Source: Ilumatobacteraceae bacterium
Lineage (GTDB): Bacteria > Actinomycetota > Acidimicrobiia > Acidimicrobiales > Ilumatobacteraceae
Direction of reading: 5' to 3'
DNA length: 64,000 nt
Assembly: GCA_025463305.1 (NCBI GenBank)
Contig: JAOBWK010000081.1
Location: 1 to 64,000 of the forward strand
How positions within the stretch are numbered: the first letter of the stretch is position 1; each line of letters begins with the position of its first letter. Positions 1 to 8,900 of this stretch are shown in pieces. The position numbers were made by a program, and so were the translations under genes. The notes below the pieces were generated by a model, which saw only the letters and a list, made by a program, of their open reading frames with translations, was not told the DNA's origin and did no database searches.

Positions 1-2
1 AG

Positions 3-758
3 ATTCTGGCAACCGCCGGCAGTCGGTACACGTGCTGCGCGAACCCGCTCGCCCTCCCGCAGGCCAAGGCGGAGGGGTTGACCAAGCTCGCTCTGGTCGG
101 GATGGTCTGCCAGACCTCGTCGCCCCCGATCATGTGGGACCGCAAGGCCGGCAAGGTGTCGAAGCCGTTCCAATTCACGATCGGCCTGCTGTGTTCGAAG
201 ACGTTCGACGACGCGATCTTCCCCGAGCTGTTCGAGGCCAAGTACGGCTTGAAGAAGCAGGACATGGTCAAGATGAACATCAAGGGCGTCTTCCAGATCT
301 GGATGAAGGACGGCTCGTACCACGAGATCGACCTCAAGGAGTGCCACGGCTGGACGCGCCAGGGCTGCAAGAACTGCCCCGACTTCGCGGCCGAGCACAG
401 CGACATCGCCACCGGCGGCATCGGTGAGGACAACGACTGGACGCTCACCATCGTGCGCACCGAGCTCGGCGAGGAGGTCATCAACCGGATGATCGCCGAC
501 GGCACGATCATCGCCAGGCCGGCCCAGGAGGACAAGGAGGCGATGCGCCTGCTGCGCCTGCTGTCCATCGTCAGCCGCCGGCGCTGGCCCGAGTTCGCCG
601 ACAAGGCACCGTCCATCGGCGTGCCCCCGCCGAAGAAGAAGGCCGCCCCCGCACCCGTCGCGGATGCGGCACCCGTCGAGGCTCCAGTCGCCGATGCACC
701 GGCCGAGGCGCCCGCACCGCCGGCCGACACGGCCGCTCCGGCCGCCGCGACGGAGTAG
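3..758 (+). CDS. Coenzyme F420 hydrogenase/dehydrogenase beta-subunit family protein, 5' truncated
   Basis: The reading frame is open from base 3, so the start codon and N-terminus lie outside the window; 251 residues remain. The visible part matches the C-terminal domain of the FrhB/FdhB family: a CGxPCQ-like stretch (LALVGMVCQTSSPP), then QGCKNCPDF with a CxxC that in this family binds an iron-sulfur cluster, then ADxSxGxxG-like IATGGIGEDNDWTLTIVRT. Family members move electrons between F420H2, flavin and Fe-S centres. The last 45 or so residues are an Ala/Pro-rich low-complexity tail that is probably disordered. The stop is two bases before the GTG of the next gene, so the two may be co-transcribed. 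The exact substrate cannot be told; F420 biology is common in Actinobacteria. Confidence 0.75.
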   Translation: MLATAGSRYTCCANPLALPQAKAEGLTKLALVGMVCQTSSPPIMWDRKAGKVSKPFQFTIGLLCSKTFDDAIFPELFEAKYGLKKQDMVKMNIKGVFQIWMKDGSYHEIDLKECHGWTRQGCKNCPDFAAEHSDIATGGIGEDNDWTLTIVRTELGEEVINRMIADGTIIARPAQEDKEAMRLLRLLSIVSRRRWPEFADKAPSIGVPPPKKKAAPAPVADAAPVEAPVADAPAEAPAPPADTAAPAAATE

Positions 759-760
759 TC

Positions 761-1672
761 GTGCCGCTGCATCCCCAGGCCGAGCGGCTGCTCGCGGCGA
801 TGGCCTTGTTCGGCAAGCCGCTCGTCGAGAGCACGCCTGCCGAGGCACGCACGATGCGCGCCGCCAACCCGCGCCCCGAGCCGGAGCACGTGCACGAGGT
901 GCGCGACGTCGATGCCGATGGCGTGCCGGCCCGGCTCTACCGGCCGAGCGCCGACACCGGCCTCGGGTTGCTCATCTACCTGCACGGTGGTGGTTGGGTC
1001 ATCGGCGATCTCGACTCCCACGACAACGTCTGCCGGGCCATCGCCAACCGCAGCGGGCACGCGGTGCTGAGCATCGACTACCGGCTGGCTCCGGAGCACC
1101 CGTTCCCGGCGGCGCTCGACGACTCGATCACCGCCACCCGCTGGGCGCACACCCACGCCTCCGACCTCGGCTGCGATCCGGCACGGCTGGCGATCGGTGG
1201 CGACTCCGCGGGCGGCAACCTGTCGGCGGTGGTCGCCAACCTGGCCGTCGTGCCCCTGCGCTTCCAACTCCTCGTCTACCCCGTCACCGACGCCCGCTGC
1301 GACGCACCCTCGTATGTCGAGAACGGTGAGGGCTACTTCCTCACCGCCGCCTCGATGCAGTGGTTCATCGGGCACTACCTGAGTGGCGACGCGAGCGCGC
1401 TCGACGATCCGCGGCTGTCACCCCTGCGCGCCGACGACGAAGCCGTGCGCAACAGCCCGCCCACGCTCGTGATCACCGCCGAGTTCGATCCACTGCGCGA
1501 CGAGGGCGATCGCTACGCCGCCCGTCTCGCATCGCTCGGCGTGCCGACCAGCCATGTGCGCTTCGGCGGGATGTTCCACGGGTTCTTCAGCATGGGCGAG
1601 TTCCTCGACGACGGGCGCACCGCGGTGGCGCTCGCCGCCGAGGCCGTCAAGGTCGCGCTCGACCGCTCGTGA
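761..1672 (+). CDS. Alpha/beta hydrolase of the hormone-sensitive-lipase family (esterase)
   Basis: A 303-residue serine hydrolase. The oxyanion-hole motif HGGGW is at residues 75-79 and the nucleophile elbow GDSAG at 147-151 (Ser149). The likely remaining triad residues are Asp243 in EFDPLRDEG and His273 in GGMFHGF. This order and length (about 300 residues, no lid insertion, no signal peptide) fit bacterial HSL/family IV carboxylesterases acting on short acyl esters in the cytoplasm. The GTG start is taken because it follows the previous stop by two bases. The 3' end overlaps the convergent uracil-DNA glycosylase gene by 26 bp. The natural substrate is unknown. Confidence 0.85.
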   Translation: MPLHPQAERLLAAMALFGKPLVESTPAEARTMRAANPRPEPEHVHEVRDVDADGVPARLYRPSADTGLGLLIYLHGGGWVIGDLDSHDNVCRAIANRSGHAVLSIDYRLAPEHPFPAALDDSITATRWAHTHASDLGCDPARLAIGGDSAGGNLSAVVANLAVVPLRFQLLVYPVTDARCDAPSYVENGEGYFLTAASMQWFIGHYLSGDASALDDPRLSPLRADDEAVRNSPPTLVITAEFDPLRDEGDRYAARLASLGVPTSHVRFGGMFHGFFSMGEFLDDGRTAVALAAEAVKVALDRS

Positions 1673-2369
1673 GCGCCACGGCGCGGGTGAACACCGCGTC
1701 GAGCATCGGCTCGGTGAGCCGGCCGGTGAAGGTGTTCTGCTGGCTCGGATGGAACGAGCACAGAAGCGTCAGCGCGTTGCGGCCATCGGCCGCTGGCGCA
1801 GCGACCTCGACGAGGTGACCGAACTTCGGCCGCGGACGAACGCCCATCTCGCTGCACGCCGCCTCGTAGGCGAACGCCCCGAGGCACACCACCACGCTCG
1901 AGCGGTGCAGCAGCGCCAGCTCGCGCTGCAGGAACGGCCGGCAGTTGTCGCGCTCACTCGGCTCGGGCTTGTTGCCGGGGGGAGCACACCGCACCGCCGC
2001 CGTCACCCACGCATCGGTGAGCGCCAGGCCGTCGTCGGCCCACACCGACCCGGGTCGGTTGGCGAGGCCGGCGCGGTGCATCGCCCGGAACAACCAGTCA
2101 CCACTGCGATCACCGGTGAACACCCGCCCGGTGCGGTTGGCGCCGTGCGCCGCCGGGGCGAGACCGAGCACGACGATGGCGGCATCGGGATCGCCGAACC
2201 CGGAGATCGGCCGGCCCCAGTAGGTGTCGTCGCGGTACGACGCCCGCTTCTCGACGGCCACCAGCTCGCGCCAGGCGACGAGCCGCGGGCAGCGGCGGCA
2301 GTCGATGATCTCCGACCGCAAGACGGCGAGCGAGTCACCGTCGGCTCCGACCTCCGCCCGCACGTCCAT
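1647..2369 (-). CDS. Type 5 uracil-DNA glycosylase (UdgB-like, Fe-S)
   Basis: A 240-residue base-excision repair enzyme. Motif [14 protein letters not shown], lies at residues 69-81 and the C-terminal motif [10 protein letters not shown] at 207-216; both are diagnostic of family 5 UDGs, which remove uracil, hypoxanthine and other deaminated bases and lack a catalytic Asp/Asn in motif A. Four cysteines (C24, C27, C128, C143) are placed as expected for the structural [4Fe-4S] cluster. Family 5 UDGs are widespread in high-GC Actinobacteria and thermophiles. The ATG lies 8 nt downstream of a TAGCGT hexamer with no Shine-Dalgarno, so the mRNA is probably leaderless. It is divergent from the phosphomutase-like gene at 2422. 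Confidence 0.9.
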   Translation of the reverse strand: MDVRAEVGADGDSLAVLRSEIIDCRRCPRLVAWRELVAVEKRASYRDDTYWGRPISGFGDPDAAIVVLGLAPAAHGANRTGRVFTGDRSGDWLFRAMHRAGLANRPGSVWADDGLALTDAWVTAAVRCAPPGNKPEPSERDNCRPFLQRELALLHRSSVVVCLGAFAYEAACSEMGVRPRPKFGHLVEVAAPAADGRNALTLLCSFHPSQQNTFTGRLTEPMLDAVFTRAVALTSGRARP

Positions 2370-2377
2370 CCCGCCCG

Positions 2378-2383
2378 ACGCTA
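2378..2383 (-). promoter_or_regulatory. -10 element (TAGCGT), likely leaderless promoter of the UDG gene
   Basis: TAGCGT on the minus strand ends 8 nt before the ATG at 2369. It matches actinobacterial TANNNT -10 elements, and no purine-rich ribosome site lies between it and the start. A start of transcription at or next to the ATG is inferred. Confidence 0.5.
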
Positions 2384-2407
2384 GGCCTCATCGCGGTCAT
2401 CCGCCGT

Positions 2408-2413
2408 TACATT
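2408..2413 (+). promoter_or_regulatory. -10 element (TACATT), likely leaderless promoter of the phosphomutase-like gene
   Basis: TACATT ends 8 nt before the ATG at 2422, and no Shine-Dalgarno is present. Together with the minus-strand element at 2378 it makes a compact divergent promoter in a 52-bp intergenic space. Confidence 0.4.
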
Positions 2414-2421
2414 GACGCCAC

Positions 2422-3072
2422 ATGGTCAAGAAGGCTCCCCCCGGTCCCGCAGCGACGCTGATCCTCCTCGTCCGTCACGGCCAGACGCCGACTACGGGCA
2501 AGCTGCTGCCGGGCCGCGCCCCCGGTCTGCACCTCGCCGAGGTCGGCCAGGCGCAGGCCCAGGCCGCCGCCGACCGCATCGCCGCGCTGGCCAAGGTCGA
2601 TGCCGTCTACGCCTCGCCGCTCGAGCGCGCACGCGAGACCGCGGCACCCATCGGCAAGGTCCTCGGCCAGAAGGTGCTGATCGACAAGGGCCTGCTGGAG
2701 TGCGACTTCGGCGATTGGACGGGCGCCGAGCTGAAGAACCTGATGAAGCTGCCGGAGTGGACCACGGTCCAGCGCTCGCCGTCCACGTTCCGCTTCCCGA
2801 ACGGCGAGAGCTTCACCGAGATGCAGACCCGCATCGTGACCGCGCTCGATCGGATCCGCGCCGCCCATCCGGGTGGCACGGTGGTGTGCGTCTCCCACGC
2901 CGATCCCATCAAGGCCGCGGTCGCCCACGCGATGGGCACCCACATCGACCTGTTCCAGCGCATCGTCATCTCGACGTGCTCGATCAGCGCGATCGCCTAC
3001 CACGTGGGCGGTCCCGTCGTGCTCACCGTCAACTCGACGGGCGGACCGCTCAGCGAGCTCCGGCCGTCATGA
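2422..3072 (+). CDS. Histidine-phosphatase-superfamily protein, MSMEG_4193 type
   Basis: A 216-residue protein with the phosphohistidine RHG motif at residues 18-20 (LLVRHGQT), a second catalytic region SPLERARETA near 73-82 and a late His in CVSHADP. It resembles the phosphomutase-like family named after MSMEG_4193, whose true substrate is unknown. It is followed at short spacing by DUF3090 and SCO1664-family genes; these three form a conserved actinobacterial cluster, which as I recall often sits beside mshC of mycothiol synthesis. No mshC is present in this window. A role in a shared, still undefined actinobacterial process is inferred from the cluster only. Confidence 0.85.
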   Translation: MVKKAPPGPAATLILLVRHGQTPTTGKLLPGRAPGLHLAEVGQAQAQAAADRIAALAKVDAVYASPLERARETAAPIGKVLGQKVLIDKGLLECDFGDWTGAELKNLMKLPEWTTVQRSPSTFRFPNGESFTEMQTRIVTALDRIRAAHPGGTVVCVSHADPIKAAVAHAMGTHIDLFQRIVISTCSISAIAYHVGGPVVLTVNSTGGPLSELRPS

Positions 3073-3115
3073 CCAGATCTGGCGTGACCGGTCTCATCTG
3101 CCTGGCAGGCAGCTG

Positions 3116-3628
3116 ATGGGCGTCTTCTACCAGCTCGACGACGTCGACGCCTTCACCACCGCGGCGCTCGGCCGGCCAGGTGCGCGCGTGTTCTACCTCC
3201 AGGTCCGCCAGGGTGAGATCCGCGTCACGGTGAAGTGCGAGAAGCAGCAGGCGTCGGCCATCGCCGAGTACCTGCGCAAGGTGATGAACGACCTCCCCTC
3301 GCCGAACGCCAAGCCGCTGCCGACCACGTTCGAGCTGCACGAGCCCGTCGAGCCGGCGTTCGTGCTCGGCGCCATCGGCCTCGGCTACGACCGCGACACC
3401 GACCGGTTGCTGGTGCAGCTGGAGGAGGTCGTGGTGGTCGACGAGAACGGCGAGCCCGACCCCGACGCGCTCGAGGACCGTGGCCACGTGCGCCTCCTGC
3501 TCCAGCGCGGCCAGGCGCTCGCGTTCTGCGAGCACACCGAATCCGTCGTGGCCGCCGGCCGGGCGTCGTGCGTGTTCTGTGGTCAGCCCCTCGACCCCGA
3601 CGGTCACCCGTGCCCCAAGATGAACTAG
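3116..3628 (+). CDS. DUF3090 family protein
   Basis: A 170-residue cytoplasmic protein of the actinobacterial DUF3090 family (no known biochemical function). The N-terminal two thirds is mixed alpha/beta. The end carries a small zinc-ribbon-like cysteine set, C152 and C155 (SCVFCGQ) with C166 (HPCPK), which could bind a metal; C138 lies just before. The ATG at 3116 follows the previous stop by 43 nt and begins the conserved MGVFYQLDD; the frame is open further upstream but without support. Its 3' end overlaps the next gene by 19 bp, consistent with translational coupling inside the three-gene cluster. Confidence 0.85.
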   Translation: MGVFYQLDDVDAFTTAALGRPGARVFYLQVRQGEIRVTVKCEKQQASAIAEYLRKVMNDLPSPNAKPLPTTFELHEPVEPAFVLGAIGLGYDRDTDRLLVQLEEVVVVDENGEPDPDALEDRGHVRLLLQRGQALAFCEHTESVVAAGRASCVFCGQPLDPDGHPCPKMN

Positions 3629-4422
3629 ACCCGGCTGAACGAGACCTGGCCGAACGAGACCCGGCCGAACGAGACCCGGCCGAGCTCGACCCGGCAGCCG
3701 AACGGGGACCCGCCGAGCAGGCCCGGCGGCTCGACCTCCTCCACAACGCGACCATCGAGATCGAGGGCCGGATGCCGTGGAGCAGCAACGCCACGTTCCT
3801 GTGCACGCTCACACCGGACGACCCGGCGTGTGGCACCGGTCAGGCGATCTACAAGCCGCTGCGCGGCGAACGGCCACTCTGGGACTTCGAACCGGGCCTC
3901 TACCGCCGCGAGGTGGCGGCATACCGGCTGAGCGAGGCGATGGGCTTCGGCGTCGTGCCGCCCACCATCGTGCGCGACGGTCCGCTCGGCGACGGATCGA
4001 TGCAGTGGTTCGTCGACGCCGACCACCAGCAGCACTACTTCACGATCTACGAATCCCGCGAGGACCTCCACGACCGGCTGCGCCTGATGGCGGTGCTCGA
4101 CATCGTCGCCAACAACACCGATCGCAAGAGCGGACACTGCCTGCTCTCGCGCCAGGGCGGGATCTGGGGCATCGATCACGGGCTCTGCTTCGCAGCCGAC
4201 TTCAAGCTGCGCACGGTGATCTGGGAGTTCGGCGGAGAGCCGATCCCCGAGGTCTCGATCGAGCCGCTGCAGCGGTTGATGAACGGCGTGCCGCTCGACA
4301 TCGCGGCCCTGCTCGCCGACGACGAGGTCGAGGCCATCCAGGAGCGCGCCGAGTGGCTGCTGCAGAGCGGCGAGTTCCCGATCGACGAGACGGGCCGCCG
4401 CTACCCCTGGCCGCTCGTCTGA
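3610..4422 (+). CDS. SCO1664 family protein (PI3/PI4-kinase-like fold)
   Basis: A 270-residue protein that starts at a GTG inside the end of DUF3090. Residues about 40-270 match the SCO1664 family, which has distant similarity to phosphoinositide-kinase/HipA-like catalytic folds: AIYKPLRGERPLWDF resembles a nucleotide-binding loop with a lysine, and MAVLDIVANNTDRKSGH resembles a catalytic loop with D and N, followed by GIDHGLCF in place of the DFG-like metal site. An ATP-dependent transferase activity is therefore plausible but unproven. The first 35 residues are an acidic, repetitive PAERD tail (tandem DNA repeats 3631-3690) that is probably disordered and not part of the conserved domain. 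A later start cannot be excluded. Confidence 0.8.
   Translation: MPQDELDPAERDLAERDPAERDPAELDPAAERGPAEQARRLDLLHNATIEIEGRMPWSSNATFLCTLTPDDPACGTGQAIYKPLRGERPLWDFEPGLYRREVAAYRLSEAMGFGVVPPTIVRDGPLGDGSMQWFVDADHQQHYFTIYESREDLHDRLRLMAVLDIVANNTDRKSGHCLLSRQGGIWGIDHGLCFAADFKLRTVIWEFGGEPIPEVSIEPLQRLMNGVPLDIAALLADDEVEAIQERAEWLLQSGEFPIDETGRRYPWPLV
3631..3690 (+). repeat. Four tandem 15-bp repeats coding for PAERD units
   Basis: Four consecutive 15-bp units of the type ccggccgaacgagac (3631, 3646, 3661, 3676) differ by only a few bases. They encode PAERD-LAERD-PAERD-PAELD at the N-terminus of the SCO1664-family protein. The unit length keeps the frame, so copy-number change would only lengthen or shorten the tail. 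Confidence 0.9.
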
Positions 4423-4459
4423 GACGCCGCCAGGCGGCTGCGATCCCTTGCCGGGCGGG

Positions 4460-6904
4460 CTACGACAGCGCGAGGGTGCCGAACACGTCGACGATCACGT
4501 GGGTCGGCGAACTGGTGAAGACGCACACCGTGCCGGCCGCCGACACCGTGGTGACGACGAGGTTCGGCAGCGTCTGGCCCTTGGCGAAGTTGACGTTCGA
4601 CACCGGCGGCACGGCCGTGCCGCACGGATACACCGTCACGAAGCCGTCGAACTCGGGCTGGTCCACCGTCACGTTGAGCACGACGGCCTTGGGCGCTGTC
4701 GTGAACCCGGTCCGCCCGCCGATCGCCAGCGTGGTGGTCTGGTTCAATGCCGACTTGCCCGCGGCGCTCGCCTGACCGTCGTAGGTGGTGTAGCCGCTGC
4801 GGGTGTCCATCAGCCGCAGCGGTTGGGCGAGCGGTTGATAGAGCGTCGGGTCGAGTGAACCGAACACGTCGACGATGACGTCGGTGGCGTTGTTCGCGAA
4901 CACGCACACCGTGCCGGTCGCGCTCAACGCCGTGACCACCGCGTTGGGGATCGGGGCACCGCGGGTGAAGTTCACGTTCGACGTCGCCGGCATGGGCGTG
5001 TCGCAGGCCCAGACCGTGAGGTAGCCGTTGCCGGCCGCGCCGACCGCGGTGACGTTGAGGATGGCCGACTTGGCCGTGCTGCTGACGCCCCCGCGCCCGG
5101 TGACCTGCACGGTGGCGACACCGTTGATCGGCAGCGCGCCCGTGCCACTCCCCACACCGTCGACGGTGGGCTGGCCGGCGCGGGTGTCGAGCAGACGGGC
5201 CGGCGTGGCGAGCGCCGTGACGCCCGCGTCGGGAAGGATGTCGAACACGTCGACGATGACGTCGACCGGGCTCTGGGTGAAGATGCAGACCTCGCCGCCC
5301 GCGCTCAGCTTGGTGATCACCGAGTTGGAGATCGTCTGACCGGCCTGCACGTTGAGGCTCGACGTGCCCGGAACATCACCGCACGGGTAGACCGTGACGT
5401 AGCCGGCAGCCGTCGGGTTGGTGACCGTGACGTTGAGCGCGACCGTGCTCGTGCCGCCCGGGATCGGTCCACGTCCGGCGATCGGCAGCGTCAGCGTCTC
5501 GCCCGCGGACAGCTTGCCGCCGCTCAGTGCTCCGGCGTAGAGGCCGTCGACCGTCTTGAAGCCCGTCCGGGTGTCGAGGAACCGCGCCGGCAGGCTCATC
5601 GCCGTCAGCGGCGAGTCGATCGGCCGCGGATACGGCGCCACGACGGCCGGCGCCGTCAGGTTGGTCGCCAGCGCGGCCGGTGCCGTGTACGGCTGCCCCG
5701 CGGACGCCGCGGCGAGCGCGTCCCACACTGCGGCTGACTCGTTGCCGAGCGACCAGAACGCCACGCCAGCGAGGCCCTTGTCGGAGGCGAGCTTGGCGCG
5801 GTCGTAGATGCCCTGGGGATCGACGTAGCCGACGGTGCGGTAGACGTTGCAACGCACGTTGAAGCTGTTCGCATCCGGCCCGGCGTAGGACTCGACGTAG
5901 TTGTAGGTGAGCTCGTGGGTCGTGGCGTTCCACGTCGGGGTCTGGCCGGCCTTGGCCGCGTTCTGGGCGATCGCCGACAGCGCCGGCGCCCGCTTGAGCG
6001 TGGCCTTGGCCGCGATCGCGCTGACCGGGCAGGAGCCGTCGACCTTGGTCACCCAGTCGGCGCCGTAGGTCGGCATGCCGAGCACGAGCTTGGTCGGGTC
6101 GATGACCGTCTTGATGTAGGTCATCGTGTCGCTGTCCCACTTGTACGGCGCCGTGGGGCCGGGCTTGCTCCCGCTGTACTCGTACATCATCACCTTGACG
6201 CGGTCGACGGTGGTGGCCATCACGGGGTAGTTGTAGACCCAGTAGCTGCTCGAGTCGTGGGCGGCGCTGTAGATCGGCGGAACGCTCACCTCGAGGGTCT
6301 TGCCCGCGTCGTGGAGCATCGTCGACAGCTCGGTGAGGAACATGCCCCAGTTGTCGAAGGTGTCGAGGCCGCCGCTGCCCGTGCCCCACGTCGCCCGGCC
6401 GTCGTCGAACGCGAAGTGCTCGTAGTCGAGGTCGACGCCGTTGAAGCCGTTGTTGGTGATGAACTGCACGAGGGTCTGCTCGTGCGCGGCGCGCTGGGTG
6501 GGGTCGGCGAGCACGGTCGCCATCACACGCGGCGCCATGCCGTCGGTGACGGTGGCGATGATCGGCTTGCTCGGGGTGGCCGCCTGCGCAGCCTTGGCCG
6601 CGGCGAGGATCGCTGTCTTGCCCCCACCGGGGTTGGTGGCGATGGTGGTGGCGCTCGTGGCGCTGTAGAAGAACAGCGTCGACTCGCTCATCGTCGACGA
6701 GTGCGCGGCCAGCGACGGGCCGGCGGCGGACGAGTAGTCGGGCGCCCAGGCGCTTACCTCGAGCGGGGTGATGGCGTGGGCGAGCGTGTTCACGGACGCC
6801 ACCGAGGCCACCACACCGATCGAGGTGAGGATGGCTGCGGCGCTCGCGAGCGCGCAACGGCGAGTCCATTTCGGGGCGCGCGGCAGCGCTTCACGAAAGA
6901 GCAT
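4460..6904 (-). CDS. Secreted glycoside hydrolase family 18 protein with three C-terminal surface repeats
   Basis: An 814-residue exported protein. A signal peptide or N-terminal anchor spans about residues 13-43 (RR, then an Ala/Val-rich core ending LAHA). Residues 45-405 form a GH18 TIM barrel with the catalytic DxDxE motif intact (D158-L-D160-Y-E162 in NGVDLDYEH), so glycan hydrolysis of chitin-like or peptidoglycan-like polymers is plausible; it resembles spore-cortex/YaaH-like GH18 more than classical chitinases. From residue 436 there are three repeats of about 120 residues, each with an LDTR start, VYPCG and a second Cys in a VC[VI] strand. The same module ends the proteins at 17017 and 20631. 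It has its own leaderless promoter and stands alone on this strand. Confidence 0.85.
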   Translation of the reverse strand: MLFREALPRAPKWTRRCALASAAAILTSIGVVASVASVNTLAHAITPLEVSAWAPDYSSAAGPSLAAHSSTMSESTLFFYSATSATTIATNPGGGKTAILAAAKAAQAATPSKPIIATVTDGMAPRVMATVLADPTQRAAHEQTLVQFITNNGFNGVDLDYEHFAFDDGRATWGTGSGGLDTFDNWGMFLTELSTMLHDAGKTLEVSVPPIYSAAHDSSSYWVYNYPVMATTVDRVKVMMYEYSGSKPGPTAPYKWDSDTMTYIKTVIDPTKLVLGMPTYGADWVTKVDGSCPVSAIAAKATLKRAPALSAIAQNAAKAGQTPTWNATTHELTYNYVESYAGPDANSFNVRCNVYRTVGYVDPQGIYDRAKLASDKGLAGVAFWSLGNESAAVWDALAAASAGQPYTAPAALATNLTAPAVVAPYPRPIDSPLTAMSLPARFLDTRTGFKTVDGLYAGALSGGKLSAGETLTLPIAGRGPIPGGTSTVALNVTVTNPTAAGYVTVYPCGDVPGTSSLNVQAGQTISNSVITKLSAGGEVCIFTQSPVDVIVDVFDILPDAGVTALATPARLLDTRAGQPTVDGVGSGTGALPINGVATVQVTGRGGVSSTAKSAILNVTAVGAAGNGYLTVWACDTPMPATSNVNFTRGAPIPNAVVTALSATGTVCVFANNATDVIVDVFGSLDPTLYQPLAQPLRLMDTRSGYTTYDGQASAAGKSALNQTTTLAIGGRTGFTTAPKAVVLNVTVDQPEFDGFVTVYPCGTAVPPVSNVNFAKGQTLPNLVVTTVSAAGTVCVFTSSPTHVIVDVFGTLALS

Positions 6905-6910
6905 TCGTCA

Positions 6911-6916
6911 ACCCTA
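6911..6916 (-). promoter_or_regulatory. -10 element (TAGGGT), likely leaderless promoter of the GH18 gene
   Basis: TAGGGT on the minus strand ends 6 nt before the ATG at 6904. There is no ribosome-binding sequence in the gap, so transcription probably starts at the A of the ATG. Confidence 0.5.
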
Positions 6917-6972
6917 AGGGACCGTGTCCGCCATGCCACCGCGCCCCGCGCTGACCTGGGACGACGCAGACG

Positions 6973-7008
6973 CGAACGGGGCGGGTCCGTGTGGACCCGC
7001 CCCGTTCG
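6973..7008 (-). terminator. Strong hairpin terminator downstream of etfBA
   Basis: A perfect 16-bp stem (6973-6988 with 6993-7008) closed by the loop GTGT. It lies 35 bp beyond the stop of etfA and upstream of the GH18 promoter, so it should end etfBA transcription on the minus strand. It lacks a clear U-tract, as is usual for hairpin terminators in high-GC Actinobacteria, and the symmetric stem could act in both directions. Confidence 0.8.
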
Positions 7009-7043
7009 AACGTCTCTGTGCCGGCGGCCGCAGCCGCAGGGGA

Positions 7044-7997
7044 TCAACGACCCTGGAGGGCCTCGATCAGCTTCGGGAGCACCTTGTGCACGTCGCCGAC
7101 GATGCCGAGGTCGGCGATGCCGAAGATCGGCGCTTCCTTGTCCTTGTTGATCGCGATGATGTTCTTCGCGCCCTTCATGCCGACCATGTGCTGGGTGGCA
7201 CCGGAGATGCCGGCGGCGATGTAGACCGTCGGCTTGACGACCTTGCCGGTCTGGCCGACCTGGTAGCTGTACGGAACCCAACCGGCGTCGACGATGGCCC
7301 GCGAGGCGCCCGGGGCACCCTTGAGCAGCTTGGCGAGCGTCTCGATCATCTCGTACTTCGGGGCTTCGCCGAGGCCGCGACCACCGGAGACCACGATGGC
7401 GGCCTCGTCGAGCTTCGGACCGGTGGACTCCTCGACGTGCACGGCGGTGACCGCAGCAGCACCGGTGGCACCGAGCTCGGGAACCGGCGCGGCGACGACC
7501 TCGGCAGCAGCGCCACCGGCGGACTCGGCGACGAAGCTCTTCGGGCGGAACGCCGCGAGGAACGGACCGCTGCCCGTGAACGTGGTGGTGACGAGCGTGT
7601 TGCCGCCGAAGATCGGCGTGGTGACGGCGACGGTGTCGCCCTCGACCGTGATGCCGGTGTTGTTGGTGAGCACCGTCTTGTCGAGCTTCACCGACAGGCG
7701 GGCGACGACGTCGCGGCCCTCGGTGGTCTGCGGGAAGACGATGAGGTCAGGCGTGTCGCCGCCGTCGATGACGGCCTTCATCGCCGCGCTGACCGCGACG
7801 CCGTGGAGCTTGCCGGCGAGATCGCCGGTGGCGTACACCTTCGTGGCGCCGTACTCGCCGAGGGCGGCCGCGATCCCGCTGGCGTCGCCGCCGACGAACG
7901 CGGTGACATCGCCGAGCGAGCGTGCCTTCGTGATCAGCTCGAGCGTGCCCGTGGTGGGGGCGCCGGCTGCTTCTTGTGCAAAGACCCAGATCTTCAT
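7044..7997 (-). CDS. etfA: Electron transfer flavoprotein alpha subunit
   Basis: A 317-residue alpha subunit of the ETF heterodimer, which takes electrons from acyl-CoA and other dehydrogenases and passes them to the quinone pool. The FAD-binding C-terminal domain is well preserved: [28 protein letters not shown], the [18 protein letters not shown] segment and [19 protein letters not shown]. The start is the ATG giving MKIWVFAQ, two bases after the etfB stop; the frame is open upstream but only as a shadow of etfB. Translational coupling with etfB is likely. Confidence 0.95.
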   Translation of the reverse strand: MKIWVFAQEAAGAPTTGTLELITKARSLGDVTAFVGGDASGIAAALGEYGATKVYATGDLAGKLHGVAVSAAMKAVIDGGDTPDLIVFPQTTEGRDVVARLSVKLDKTVLTNNTGITVEGDTVAVTTPIFGGNTLVTTTFTGSGPFLAAFRPKSFVAESAGGAAAEVVAAPVPELGATGAAAVTAVHVEESTGPKLDEAAIVVSGGRGLGEAPKYEMIETLAKLLKGAPGASRAIVDAGWVPYSYQVGQTGKVVKPTVYIAAGISGATQHMVGMKGAKNIIAINKDKEAPIFGIADLGIVGDVHKVLPKLIEALQGR

Positions 7998-7999
7998 GG

Positions 8000-8776
8000 T
8001 CAGATCACCTTCAGGTTCTCGAGGTAGGAGACGATCTTGGCGAAGCCTTCGCCGTCGTCTTCGACGATGGTGCCGGCGGCGCGGGCTTCGGCCTGGCCGA
8101 CGTTGGTGATGGTCTGGCCGGCGCCGGCCCAACCGACGGAGGTGACCCCGAGGTCGGCGGCGGTGACGGTGTCGACCGGCTTCGACTTGGCGGCCATGAT
8201 GCCCTTGAAGCTCGGGTACCGGGGCTCGACCACGCCGGCCGTGACGGACACGACGGCGGGCAGCGGGCAGGTGACGTCGTCGTAGCCCTCTTCGGTCTGA
8301 CGCTGAGCGTCGAGCTTGCCATCGGTGATGGTGAGCGCCTTGGCGAACGTGACGGACGGGAGGCCGAGCACCTCGGCCATCATCTCCGGCACGGTGCCGG
8401 TGTAGCCATCGCTCGACTCGGTGGCGGCGATCACGAGATCGGCGCCGCCGATGCGCTGCACGGCAGCGGCGAGCAGCTTGGCCGTGGTGAGCGCGTCGGA
8501 GCCCTGCAGAGCCGGATCGCTGATCAGCACGCCCTTGGCGGCGCCCATCGCGAGCGCCGTGCGCAGGCCGGAGACCTCGCCGTTGGGCGCCATCGAGACG
8601 AGGCTGACCTCGCCACCGCCGGCCTTGTCGACGAGCTGAAGCGCCATCTCGACGCCGTAGCTGTCCGACTCGTCGAGGATCAGCTTGCCGTCACGCTTCA
8701 GCGTGTTGGTGGAGGGATCCAGCGCGCCCGGCGCCGCCGGGTCCGGGATCTGCTTGACGCACACAATGACGTTCAT
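8000..8776 (-). CDS. etfB: Electron transfer flavoprotein beta subunit
   Basis: A 258-residue beta subunit starting MNVIVCVKQIPDP, the typical family opening. It contains the conserved AMP-binding and partner-docking segments, including ESSDGYTGTVPEMMAE near residue 128 and a C-terminal KPVDTVTAADLGV segment. It is first in the etfBA operon. The start is preceded on the minus strand by GGGAGG (8 nt or less before ATG) and by a TAACAAT -10-like sequence at 8785-8791, so it may be translated with or without a short leader. Confidence 0.95.
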   Translation of the reverse strand: MNVIVCVKQIPDPAAPGALDPSTNTLKRDGKLILDESDSYGVEMALQLVDKAGGGEVSLVSMAPNGEVSGLRTALAMGAAKGVLISDPALQGSDALTTAKLLAAAVQRIGGADLVIAATESSDGYTGTVPEMMAEVLGLPSVTFAKALTITDGKLDAQRQTEEGYDDVTCPLPAVVSVTAGVVEPRYPSFKGIMAAKSKPVDTVTAADLGVTSVGWAGAGQTITNVGQAEARAAGTIVEDDGEGFAKIVSYLENLKVI

Positions 8777-8900
8777 GACCTCCCATTGTTACCGACGGGT
8801 TAACTGCCTTCCCAACCAGGCTCGACACTGTGACGGATGGCTGGTCAACGGGTTTCTGGTGCCGTCGCACCGATCCTGCGGGCGGGGGACGGGGGAACGT

